The notes beneath the pieces are model-generated. The model made no database searches and was not told the DNA's origin. It saw only the letters and a list, made by a program, of their open reading frames with translations. Below, piece after piece: positions 1-7,082 of a DNA stretch of 8,187 nucleotides. The first letter of the stretch is position 1. Every line of letters starts with the position of its first letter. Made by a program: the position numbers and the translations under genes. The stretch comes from CAYTSW01 sp964440605. GTDB lineage: Bacteria; Planctomycetota; Phycisphaerae; Phycisphaerales; UBA1924. The stretch lies in the NCBI GenBank assembly GCA_964440605.1, contig CAYTSW010000124.1, positions 1 through 8,187 of the forward strand, read 5' to 3'.

Positions 1-338
1 ACGAAGTTGACGATCGCCCAGCCCCAGGACACCGGGTTGTTCAGGCCCCAGACCCCGACGCCCGTGATGATCAGGTAGATGATCATCACGGTGCCGATGA
101 TCGCCAGCACGTTGCTGACGGCGAAGGCCGGCACCCACCAGACGGGGGTCTTGTCCTCGATCCAGCCGCAGATGGTGTCGGTGACGCTCTTGAAGTCACG
201 GTCGCCGAGCACGAGCGGCGGGCGGGCCGCCGGGTCGTCGACGATCGACCCGTCGATCGTGTCCGGGTCGGGACCGTCGTGCGACCGCCGATCGACGAGC
301 CCGAGGGCCTCCGCCTGGTCGGGGTGGATGCTGCTCAT
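1..338 (-). CDS. actC: ACIII membrane subunit ActC (NrfD/PsrC-like), 5' part only
   Basis: This is the first 112 codons of an NrfD/PsrC-family polytopic membrane protein; the gene runs off the left edge. In ACIII, ActC is the quinol-binding subunit that passes electrons to ActB. The ATG at 338-336 overlaps the actB stop in the sequence ATGA, and a GGAG lies 7 bases upstream (346-349), so the start is well supported and translation is probably coupled. Residues 1-65 are hydrophilic and acidic, followed by WWVPAFAVSNVLAII and a first hydrophobic helix at about 69-93. The segment GVGVWGLNNPVSWGWAI (residues 93-109) matches the highly conserved start of the NrfD core in ActC proteins. What is seen is one helix and this motif; the rest of the protein is inferred. 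An ActF paralogue or another NrfD protein would look similar, but the position right after actB favours ActC. Confidence 0.93.
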   Translation of the reverse strand, partial: MSSIHPDQAEALGLVDRRSHDGPDPDTIDGSIVDDPAARPPLVLGDRDFKSVTDTICGWIEDKTPVWWVPAFAVSNVLAIIGTVMIIYLIITGVGVWGLNNPVSWGWAIVNF

Positions 339-3300
339 GCCATGGCTCCGGTGCTGGCGTTATTCAGGATGGGGAGGCTGAGTCGGGCGTGCCCGTCATC
401 GACCGGCTCGATGGTGCGCTCGTCGCCGTAGTCCGTGCCGTGATGCTCGAAGGGGTTGTGCTCGGCGGGCTTGCGGATCAGATGATTCGGGTTGCGGATG
501 CGCATCTGGTAGGTCGTGCGCGGGATGACGTTGAGGTAGCCGAGCATGGCGTAGGTGCGATGATCGTCCTTGGCCTGCTTGACGAGCGAGCCCAGGCCGC
601 CGTTGGCCGCGTTGTCGTAGATGTCGCCGAAGACGATCGCGCCGGTCGGGCACGCCTGCTGGCAAGCGACCTGGAAGAAGCCGTCGGGCACGAAATCGAG
701 GTCTTCGAGCTTGGTCTCCACCCGTGCCGCGTTGATGCGTTGCATGCAGTACGTGCACTTTTCCATCACGCCGCGGCTACGGACCGTCACGTGCGGGTTG
801 TTCTGCATCGAAGAGACTTCGTCGATCTTCTCGCGGAAGCGCGGCGGCACAAGATTTTCGTTCGCGGGTGTCGCCTCGTCGGGCAGGCCGTAAACGTCGC
901 CCTCGTACTTCTTCGTCGCATAGTCGAAGTAGTTGAACCGACGCACTTTGTACGGGCAGTTGTTGGAGCAGTAGCGCGTGCCGATGCAGCGGTTGTAGGC
1001 CATGTCGTTCGTGCCCTGGTGTCCGTGTACGGTCGCGTTGACCGGGCACACGACCTCGCAGGGGGCCTTCTCGCAGTGCATGCACGTGACGGGCTGGACG
1101 ACCATGTCCGTGTCGCTGAACGCCCAGTCGTCCGACTCGCTCGAAGCGAAGTAGCGATCGATGCGGATCCAGTGCATCTCGCGACCCTTGGCGACTTCCA
1201 TCTTGCCGACGATCGGGATGTTGTTCTCCGCCTGGCACGCCACCACGCACGCGCTGCACCCGGTGCACGTTGTCAGGTCGATCGACATGCCCCACTGCTG
1301 CACCGGGTTGTCATAGCCGTTGAGCGGGCGCTGCTTGTTGCCCTTTTCGTCGAGGATCGGCTTGCCCGACTTGTCGACGCGGTGGTAGTAGATCGAAGAG
1401 CCGCGGCGTTCGGGCGGGTCGAGGTAGAGGTCCTCGTTCTCCGGCGCGTGCGCCAGGATGCCGAGCTTCTCCGCCGGCGTCAGCGTGCTCTTGTTGCCGT
1501 ATGCGTCCTTCTTCTTGAACGCCTTGTCACCGACCTTCTTCCACCAGTAGAGATCGACCTCGCGGTGCAGGGCGCGGCCTTCGATGGACCAGTGGTCCTG
1601 CGTCGTCGCGACCATGTAGGGCGAACGCCCGCGGGCCTGCGACACTTCGACATCCCGCGCGACACTCATCGACTCGCTCGTCCGCAGCGGGTAAACGTCG
1701 ACGCCCGTGCCCTCGGCGATCCGCCCACCGCGCTCGCGGCCGTAGCCCAAAGTCAGCACGACCACGTCGTCAGGCGTGCCGGGGACGACCCAGATCGGCA
1801 CGTCGATCTCGCGCTCGCCGATCCGCACCGTCGCGACCTGCACCTTGTTGTACGTCGGCCCGCCCAGCTTGCGGCTCGTCGCGAGCCCGAGACGCTCGGC
1901 CGTGTTGTGACCGATGATCATGGGGTTGTCCCACGCCACCTTGGTCACCTGGTCGGGCACCTCCTGGAGCCAGCCGTTGTTGGCGAAGCGCCCGTCGTGG
2001 ACCTTCGGGCACGGCACGAAGACCGCCTCGACGCCGTCACTGGGCATCAGGCGGTCAGCGGCGCTGCGCAGCGTCCCGGCTACGAGGCTCAGATTTGCCC
2101 GCGGGCGCACCGGCTTGTTGTTGCCCAGCGTCGAGACCAGGATCCCGTCGTGCAGGCAGCGCCGCCACGCCGACTCGAACGCCGGGTTGGTCACGTTGCC
2201 CGCGAGCGTGCGCGGGATGCGCAGTTCGCTGGAGACCACGTCGCGCACGATCGTGTACCCGTCCGCGCTCCGCTGGCCGAGGATCGTCGCCAGCAGTTCG
2301 AGGTCGCTCTTGCCGCCGTACAGCGGCGCGATCTGCGGCTGGACGACGGAATACGTCCCGTCGCTCGTCCGCACATCGTTCCACGACTCGAGCCAGTGCG
2401 CGATCGGGAGATACACGTCGGCGTGCTCGGCCGTCTCGTTGGGATCGCCGAGGAAGATGCTCCGGCGCACGCCCTCCATCGCGCGCGTGAAGTCCAGGTC
2501 CGCCGGCGCGTCGTAGCACGGGTTGCCGTCGATGATCACGAGCGTGTCAACATCCGCCGAACGCATGCGGCGGGTGAGGTCGACGATCGAGTCGACGCTG
2601 TCGACGGCTTCGTCGCTCGTCTGCGGTTCGTAGTAAAAGGTCGTGGCCGTCGCGTTGGACGACGGGTCGGCCCCGATATCGCCAAGCAGGTCGTTCAGCG
2701 CGTGCACAAGCGCGTGAACCTGTGCGGGTTGCGACTCGCCGACCGTGATCACAGAGCGACCGAGCTTAGCGCGGTCCGCACCAACGAGGTCCTCCGTCAA
2801 CGCTTCCAGCCAGCCCGCGGGCAGCAGCGCCGCGCCGCCAAGCCTATCGTTCACCGACGCGATCTGCGACCGGAGTTGGTCGGCCCGCGATCCTCCGATG
2901 GCGCCCAGCAAGTGATGCGCGATCGCCACCACGGCCGCCGTGATCTGGCTTGGCTTGAGCCCCAGTCGGTGGTCGGCCTGCCCGCCCGTGAGCGTGGTGT
3001 TGCTCTCGAGCACGTACAGCCGGTTCATCTGCGCTTCAGACGCCTGTTTCTCGGGACTCCGGCCGGGCCGGAAGCGTGACGCCGCCCAGCCGCGCTGAGC
3101 CGACACCGACGAATCGCGCCCGAGCAGGTCGTGGTCGATGCAGACGATCGTCTCGGCGCGGTCCACGTGGTAGTCCGGCCGCAACACACGGTCGAAGGCG
3201 ATGCGCGTGCCGGCCTCGTTATTCGTGCGATCGACAGGCTCGTAGACGTGCCAGCGCGCTTCGGGCCACCGCTCCTTGATGCGGCGCTTGAGCGCCTGGC

Positions 3301-3985
3301 GGGCAGGGCTCGTCGACTTTTGCACGAGGAAGGCCAGCCCGCGTCCGTTGGTCGAGTCGAAGGTGCCAAACTCGCGCCGGGCCATGTTCTCGAACTCGGC
3401 CCAGGGCGTCGCGGTGATCCCGCCGGCGCTCCGCGCCGCCGCCACCGCGGGGTTGCGATCGGGGTCGTACAAGCCGAGGATCGAAGCCTGCCCGAGCAAC
3501 GAACTCTTGCCGCGCACTTCCGGGTGCAGCGGGTTGCCCTCGAGCTTGGTCGGGCGCCCCTCGAAGCTCGTCGCGAGCACGCCTTCGGCGCCGCCGCCGG
3601 GGCGGGGCATCGCCGTCGCGTAGTACAGCGCTTTGCCCGGGATGATGTGCTCGGGCGCGCTGTTGTAGGGGAGGATCTTGTGGTCCGGGCGCCGGCAGCC
3701 GCTCATCGTCGTCGCGCCGGCGAGGGCCAGCGACGCGCCCATGATCTTGAGAAAGCTGCGGCGCGAGCCATCGAGCAGCTCGCTGGCGTATGCCGGGAAC
3801 TCGCGTTGCAGGAAGTCCTTGAACTCGCGCGTGCCGACGAGGTCGTCGAGCGAACGCCAATAGGCCTTGCCGGTCGCCGCGGACACTTCCCGCGGCCCGA
3901 CACCGTTCCGCTCATCGCGACGGCGCTTCTCGTGCGCGTTCGTCCCGGGTTTGTTCGTGGAAGGGCAGTTATCCAGGTTGCTCAT
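335..3985 (-). CDS. actB: ACIII subunit ActB: molybdopterin-oxidoreductase-like domain fused to four-cluster Fe-S domain
   Basis: ActB is the large extracytoplasmic subunit of alternative complex III and carries electrons from ActC towards the heme subunits. With the ATG at 3985 it has 1216 residues. Residues 41-76 (AYWRSLDDL...RR) form the extended N terminus seen in ActB proteins before a Tat-like RRSFLKIMGASLALAG motif (75-90), followed by an MSGC lipobox-like sequence with Cys97. Residues about 110-780 resemble the molybdopterin oxidoreductase fold; in characterised ActB proteins this half binds no molybdenum. DHWSIEGRALHRE near residue 797 starts the linker to the Fe-S half. That half has 15 cysteines: 907/910/913/917, 968/971/976/980, 1000/1006/1010, 1077/1080/1108/1112, which is the number needed for three [4Fe-4S] and one [3Fe-4S]. 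An in-frame GTG at 4057 would add 24 residues rich in Gly, Pro and Arg; I prefer the ATG because MSNLDNCPS resembles the family N terminus, but neither start has a strong ribosome binding site. Confidence 0.95.
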   Translation of the reverse strand: MSNLDNCPSTNKPGTNAHEKRRRDERNGVGPREVSAATGKAYWRSLDDLVGTREFKDFLQREFPAYASELLDGSRRSFLKIMGASLALAGATTMSGCRRPDHKILPYNSAPEHIIPGKALYYATAMPRPGGGAEGVLATSFEGRPTKLEGNPLHPEVRGKSSLLGQASILGLYDPDRNPAVAAARSAGGITATPWAEFENMARREFGTFDSTNGRGLAFLVQKSTSPARQALKRRIKERWPEARWHVYEPVDRTNNEAGTRIAFDRVLRPDYHVDRAETIVCIDHDLLGRDSSVSAQRGWAASRFRPGRSPEKQASEAQMNRLYVLESNTTLTGGQADHRLGLKPSQITAAVVAIAHHLLGAIGGSRADQLRSQIASVNDRLGGAALLPAGWLEALTEDLVGADRAKLGRSVITVGESQPAQVHALVHALNDLLGDIGADPSSNATATTFYYEPQTSDEAVDSVDSIVDLTRRMRSADVDTLVIIDGNPCYDAPADLDFTRAMEGVRRSIFLGDPNETAEHADVYLPIAHWLESWNDVRTSDGTYSVVQPQIAPLYGGKSDLELLATILGQRSADGYTIVRDVVSSELRIPRTLAGNVTNPAFESAWRRCLHDGILVSTLGNNKPVRPRANLSLVAGTLRSAADRLMPSDGVEAVFVPCPKVHDGRFANNGWLQEVPDQVTKVAWDNPMIIGHNTAERLGLATSRKLGGPTYNKVQVATVRIGEREIDVPIWVVPGTPDDVVVLTLGYGRERGGRIAEGTGVDVYPLRTSESMSVARDVEVSQARGRSPYMVATTQDHWSIEGRALHREVDLYWWKKVGDKAFKKKDAYGNKSTLTPAEKLGILAHAPENEDLYLDPPERRGSSIYYHRVDKSGKPILDEKGNKQRPLNGYDNPVQQWGMSIDLTTCTGCSACVVACQAENNIPIVGKMEVAKGREMHWIRIDRYFASSESDDWAFSDTDMVVQPVTCMHCEKAPCEVVCPVNATVHGHQGTNDMAYNRCIGTRYCSNNCPYKVRRFNYFDYATKKYEGDVYGLPDEATPANENLVPPRFREKIDEVSSMQNNPHVTVRSRGVMEKCTYCMQRINAARVETKLEDLDFVPDGFFQVACQQACPTGAIVFGDIYDNAANGGLGSLVKQAKDDHRTYAMLGYLNVIPRTTYQMRIRNPNHLIRKPAEHNPFEHHGTDYGDERTIEPVDDGHARLSLPILNNASTGAMA
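346..349 (-). promoter_or_regulatory. Shine-Dalgarno of actC inside actB
   Basis: GGAG on the minus strand, 7 bases before the actC ATG and inside the last codons of actB. Together with the ATGA overlap it supports coupled translation of the two subunits. Confidence 0.6.
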
Positions 3986-4069
3986 GGGTTGCTCGCTGCT
4001 GCTGAGTGCTGCATTTCTGACCCGCCCACCCGGCGGCGCCGTCCTCGATTCCGACACACCGCGCGCCGA

Positions 4070-4795
4070 TCAGTAGTGACACGCCCCGCACGATTGCGGC
4101 GGCTCGTTGCCCAGCTCCTCGATCAGCGCCAGGCCCGCGGCACGCTGGCCGCCCGACTTGAGCTGCTGGGCGATCTCGCCGAGGTCGGTGATGCGAGGCT
4201 TCATCGGGTCCGTGTCGCTCACCGCGACGAGGTGCTGCTCGGGGTTGCGGTGGCAGTCCAGACACCACCCCATCGACAGCGACTCGACCTGCCGCGCGAC
4301 TTCGTGCTGATCGATCCGACCGTGGCACGAATAGCACGACACGCCGGCGTTGACGTGCACCGCGTGGTTGAAGTGGGCGTAGTCGGGCAGCTTGTGGATG
4401 CGACGCCACTGGATCGGCTCGCCGGTCTGATAGTTCGATCGCAGTTCAACCAAGTGTTCGTTCTCCTTGTGCGACAGCCAAAGGTCGCGACGCAAATACG
4501 CCTGGTCCGTCGCCACGTCACCCGTGTGACACGACATACACGTCGCGGTGTCGGGAACGTTCGAGTGCGCCGACTCCTCCACGTTCGTGTGGCAGTAACG
4601 GCAATCGATGCCGAGCTGCCCCGAGTGGATCCGGTGACTGAACGCCACGGGCTGCTCGGGCTGATAACCGATCTCGAAAAAGTCGGGCGTCGCGTAATAC
4701 CACGTGCCCACGACGACCGCGAACGCAGTTGCGCCCAGCCCGCCCACGAGCACCGCGGGAATCGCGTTGGTCCACTTGGGAAAGACGAGAGACAA
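4070..4795 (-). CDS. actA: ACIII subunit ActA, membrane-anchored pentaheme cytochrome c
   Basis: ActA is the pentaheme cytochrome c subunit of ACIII and sits on the outer face of the cytoplasmic membrane. From the TTG at 4795 the protein has 241 residues. Residues 11-34 form one hydrophobic helix (AIPAVLVGGLGATAFAVVVG region) acting as an uncleaved anchor. Five CxxCH heme motifs follow: CRYCH (65-69), CMSCH (86-90), CYSCH (154-158), CLDCH (178-182) and CGACH (236-240), the last only one residue from the C terminus. FSHRIH (52-57) and FNHAVH (142-147) give the extra histidines usual in FxHxxH multiheme folds as distal ligands. The TTG start is chosen because a perfect GGAGG stands 5 bases upstream and because the anchor helix then begins near the N terminus. 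The frame stays open to a TTG at 4957, but the extra 54 residues are Arg-rich and resemble nothing. It is the first gene of the operon, 84 bases before actB. Confidence 0.94.
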   Translation of the reverse strand: MSLVFPKWTNAIPAVLVGGLGATAFAVVVGTWYYATPDFFEIGYQPEQPVAFSHRIHSGQLGIDCRYCHTNVEESAHSNVPDTATCMSCHTGDVATDQAYLRRDLWLSHKENEHLVELRSNYQTGEPIQWRRIHKLPDYAHFNHAVHVNAGVSCYSCHGRIDQHEVARQVESLSMGWCLDCHRNPEQHLVAVSDTDPMKPRITDLGEIAQQLKSGGQRAAGLALIEELGNEPPQSCGACHY

Positions 4796-4800
4796 TCGAG

Positions 4801-4805
4801 CCTCC
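4801..4805 (-). promoter_or_regulatory. Shine-Dalgarno deciding the TTG start of actA
   Basis: A perfect GGAGG on the minus strand, separated by 5 bases from the TTG at 4795-4793. No ATG or GTG lies nearby in frame, so this site decides the start of ActA. Confidence 0.75.
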
Positions 4806-4941
4806 GATGCCTGCGGCGGTATGGGGACCGTTCGGGCCTCAAACACAGCCTGCTTGGACCGATCCCGGAAACGCTCGCGCCCCGGTACGCGGTCGAGACG
4901 AAGCCGCTGTCGCCAGACAAGAGCGATTGCGGTTCGGCAGT

Positions 4942-4970
4942 AGTGAACAGGCACCAACCCCGCGCGTCAA
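4942..4970 (-). promoter_or_regulatory. Candidate sigma70-type promoter for the act operon
   Basis: On the minus strand, TTGACG (4970-4965, 5 of 6 to the -35 consensus) is followed after 17 bases by TTCACT (4947-4942, 3 of 6 to the -10 consensus). It would start transcription near 4935 and leave a leader of about 140 bases before the actA TTG. The -10 is poor and the GC-rich background makes chance matches possible. Confidence 0.35.
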
Positions 4971-4995
4971 CCGCCACCGCTGGGATTGTCGTAGA

Positions 4996-5010
4996 TGAGA
5001 CTCATTCTCA
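4996..5010. promoter_or_regulatory. Fur-box-like imperfect palindrome
   Basis: TGAGACTCATTCTCA fits a 7-1-7 inverted repeat in which six of seven positions pair. It matches 11 of 14 defined positions of the general Fur-type 7-1-7 pattern TGATAATNATTATCA. It lies about 26 bases upstream, in the actA direction, of the candidate actA -35, and 123 bases before the ctaA ATG, so it could serve either gene. Only resemblance supports the assignment; it could be an unrelated operator or chance. Confidence 0.3.
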
Positions 5011-5132
5011 GAGATCCGCGCCCGGGCGTCGATACCCCCACCAACGGCTCGGGACAGTCTCGTCAGACCAGAGGCGCTACGATCTCACAGCATCTCGAAA
5101 CGTTCACCACAACGATCAGGGTGTTTGGAATT

Positions 5133-6602
5133 ATGAACGGATCAGCCACGCCAGACTCCACCGAACACAGCCCAACTACGCGGCCCGGCCTGGGTGGGCC
5201 CGCTATCACCTTTGGGTTTGCTACAGCAGTCGCCATGTGGCTCGTCGGTTTCGTCACCCACCTTCCCCTGCTTCGACTCGACCCCATGCCGGTGGGCATC
5301 CTCCTGCTCATCACGTTTGCGGGGATGATGATCGCGACCGGCCGATACGCCGCACCCGACCGCCCGCTGCGGATCGGTGCCTTCGCGGGGCTCATTTCGG
5401 GTCTCGTCAATCTGCTCATCCTTGGTGCCCTGCTCACCACCGATGACGGTGCCGCCCACCCCGCCTGGCCCATCGCGGTCGCCGGCTGGCTCGCCGCCAG
5501 TGCCCTCGTCGGCGCCGGCTTCGCCTGGCTCGGCGCCCAGCTCGCCGGAGCCTCTGCCGCGACCCGACGCACCCCGCAGCAGTGGGTCGCCGGCTTCTCG
5601 CTCGTCGCGATGCTCTCGGCGATCCCCGTCATCATGAGCGGCGGACTCGTCACCTCCTCCGGCGCGGGCCTCAGCGTCGCCGACTGGCCCACCAGCTACA
5701 ACGCCAACATGTTCCTCTTCCCCCTCTCCAAAATGACCGGGGGCATCTACTACGAACATGCTCACCGCCTGCTCGGCTCGCTCGTCGGCCTCACCGCCCT
5801 CACCCTCGTCATCTTCGCCTTTGTCGCTAGGGCCCGTCCCGGCGTCCGCTGGGCGAGCGTCGCCATCTTCGTGCTCGTGTGCATTCAGGGGACGCTCGGA
5901 GGCATCCGCGTGACCGCCGCCGAAGACCCCAGCGGCGCCCGCGCCCAGACAGTCGCCACTGCTCCCGCCGAAGCGGCGCGCAACTTCGCCGCTACGCAGG
6001 ACTCCTTTGCCAGCGTCACCTACGCCGTCATCCACGGCGTGGGGGGCCAGCTCACACTCGCCTCGCTCTGCTTCCTCGCCGCCTTCGCCTCCACCAGATG
6101 GGCCACGCGCTGCAACCTTCCCCAGCGCCGCGACGGCCTGATGCGCTGGGCCGGCCTCCTGCTCGTTGTGACGCTGCTCGTCCAGCTCATCCTCGGAGCC
6201 ACGTCGCGGCACCTTGAGCACCCCCACCTCGCGTACACACACATGGGCTTCGCGGCGATCGTGACCGTCGTGCTCTGTTTCGCCGCCCTGCGCGGCACGA
6301 CGTATCGCGGCTCACCGCTGCCCGCCGCCGGCTGGGCCGCGGTCTCTCTGGTCATCGTGCAGGTGCTGCTGGGCTTCGTCGTGCTGATGTTCGTCCTGCC
6401 CACGTACGACGGCGACCACCTCGCCGAGGACACCACCGCGACGATCCTCCTCGCGACCGCGCACCAGGGCCTCGGCGCCGCCCTGCTCGGTATCGCCGCG
6501 ATCATCGCCGCCTGGGGCTGGAGACTCACTTCGCCCGCGACCGAGTCGGAACAGGCCTATGTCGGCGAGCCGCCGCATCGGCCCGCCGCTGTCCCCGCCT
6601 GA
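5133..6602 (+). CDS. ctaA: Heme A synthase, CtaA/COX15 family, with N-terminal four-helix extension
   Basis: This integral membrane enzyme oxidises the methyl group of heme O to the formyl group of heme A for aa3-type oxidases. It has 489 residues from the ATG at 5133. The CtaA core runs from about 150: GGLVTSSGAGLSVADWP (170-186), then YEHAHRLLGSLVG (207-219) with the conserved ExxHR (Glu208, His211), GTLGGIRV (253-260), VIHGVGG with His301, LGATSRH...YTH (354-370) and TAHQGLGA with His444. The last four histidines named are the likely heme ligands. The first extracytoplasmic loop has no Cys pair of the Bacillus type. Residues 22-140 add about four membrane helices not needed for the CtaA fold. 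An alternative start at 4995 adds 46 hydrophilic residues with no support. Being divergent from an ACIII operon fits a role in maturing its partner oxidase. The extension is the odd part; the enzyme assignment is firm. Confidence 0.92.
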   Translation: MNGSATPDSTEHSPTTRPGLGGPAITFGFATAVAMWLVGFVTHLPLLRLDPMPVGILLLITFAGMMIATGRYAAPDRPLRIGAFAGLISGLVNLLILGALLTTDDGAAHPAWPIAVAGWLAASALVGAGFAWLGAQLAGASAATRRTPQQWVAGFSLVAMLSAIPVIMSGGLVTSSGAGLSVADWPTSYNANMFLFPLSKMTGGIYYEHAHRLLGSLVGLTALTLVIFAFVARARPGVRWASVAIFVLVCIQGTLGGIRVTAAEDPSGARAQTVATAPAEAARNFAATQDSFASVTYAVIHGVGGQLTLASLCFLAAFASTRWATRCNLPQRRDGLMRWAGLLLVVTLLVQLILGATSRHLEHPHLAYTHMGFAAIVTVVLCFAALRGTTYRGSPLPAAGWAAVSLVIVQVLLGFVVLMFVLPTYDGDHLAEDTTATILLATAHQGLGAALLGIAAIIAAWGWRLTSPATESEQAYVGEPPHRPAAVPA

Positions 6603-6608
6603 CCTGTC

Positions 6609-7082
6609 TCAGCCCTCGCGCTTCGTCGCCCGCTTTGGCCCCACGCCCGGCAGTTCGTCACGCCGGAGCACTACTACGCCAAGCCCCACCGCGAGAAAGA
6701 CCAGCGAGAAGAAGAAGGGCAGCGTGATCGTCTCGCCCGTCTCCGGCTCGGTGAACTCCGGGAACATGCCAAGCGGCCCGAGGTGCGTCGCAAACGCCCC
6801 GAGCATCGCGACCGACAGCACCACGCCGCCCCACACGTGCAGCCTCGGCACGAGCAGCAGCACCGCCGCCGTCAGTTCCGTCACGCCGACCGCGTAGCGC
6901 CCGAAGGGCTCGGCGGCCGCGATCCCGGTGTTCTCCGCGATGCGCTCGAACAGCGCCGGCGACGGGAACTGCCCGAGCAGCTTCGGCACCGCCCCCATCA
7001 CGAGCATCCCCCCGGCCCCCACGACCTGCAGCACCCAGGACGTGATCGTGGCAGGCTTGTTGGTTGAAGCGGTGAACGGCAT
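6609..7082 (-). CDS. DoxX-family small membrane protein
   Basis: A 157-residue protein with four predicted membrane helices at about 14-36, 64-80, 84-102 and 121-140. Features of the DoxX family are the small residue-rich first helix ending in GAVPKLLG (30-37), an amphipathic stretch FERIAENTG (45-53), and GVTELTAAVLLL (66-77) with a glutamate inside the second helix. The C terminus after 140 is charged (RRDELPG...KRATKREG) and probably cytoplasmic. The start is firm: ATG with AAGGAGG 5 bases upstream. DoxX proteins range from the small subunit of an archaeal thiosulfate:quinone oxidoreductase to proteins of unknown role, so no reaction can be given. It faces ctaA tail to tail with only 6 bases between stops and lies 111 bases downstream of ndk on the same strand. 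Confidence 0.8.
   Translation of the reverse strand: MPFTASTNKPATITSWVLQVVGAGGMLVMGAVPKLLGQFPSPALFERIAENTGIAAAEPFGRYAVGVTELTAAVLLLVPRLHVWGGVVLSVAMLGAFATHLGPLGMFPEFTEPETGETITLPFFFSLVFLAVGLGVVVLRRDELPGVGPKRATKREG

Larger units (their letters stand above)
4796..5132. other. Divergent intergenic region between actA and ctaA
   Basis: 337 bases between the chosen starts of two divergent genes. Both genes have open reading frame extending into it (actA to 4957, ctaA to 4995), but the extensions lack family resemblance. It holds the actA ribosome binding site, a candidate actA promoter and a Fur-box-like palindrome, listed separately. For ctaA I see only a weak candidate -10 (TACGAT at 5078-5083) with no convincing -35. 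No RNA gene or repeat is visible. Confidence 0.7.

Noticed and set aside
389..3079. 896-codon open frame on the plus strand
   Set aside because: It lies wholly antisense to actB, is extremely rich in Arg, Val, Ala, Asp and His, and shows no domain or motif. It is what the strong G/C third-position bias of actB produces on the other strand.
335..3985. A catalytic molybdoenzyme (formate dehydrogenase, nitrate, tetrathionate or polysulfide reductase)
   Set aside because: The molybdopterin-like half is fused to its Fe-S half in one chain, has the ActB extended Tat segment and lies between a pentaheme cytochrome and an NrfD protein, the ACIII arrangement, in which this half is not a catalytic molybdenum enzyme.
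4796..4957. N-terminal extension of ActA to the TTG at 4957
   Set aside because: The 54 residues are Arg-rich and not conserved-looking, and would put the membrane anchor in the middle of the chain; the TTG at 4795 has a perfect ribosome binding site.
4995..5132. N-terminal extension of heme A synthase from the ATG at 4995
   Set aside because: The 46 residues are hydrophilic with no motif, the region overlaps the candidate operator, and there is no ribosome binding site before it.
3131..5446. 771-codon open frame on the plus strand across actB, actA and the start of ctaA
   Set aside because: It runs antisense to two firmly identified genes and then out of frame into ctaA; composition is Arg/Val/Leu/Ala-rich without any recognisable domain.
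5142..6242. 366-codon open frame on the minus strand opposite ctaA
   Set aside because: Gly/Glu/Asp/Ala-rich low-complexity shadow of the heme A synthase gene, with no fold signature.
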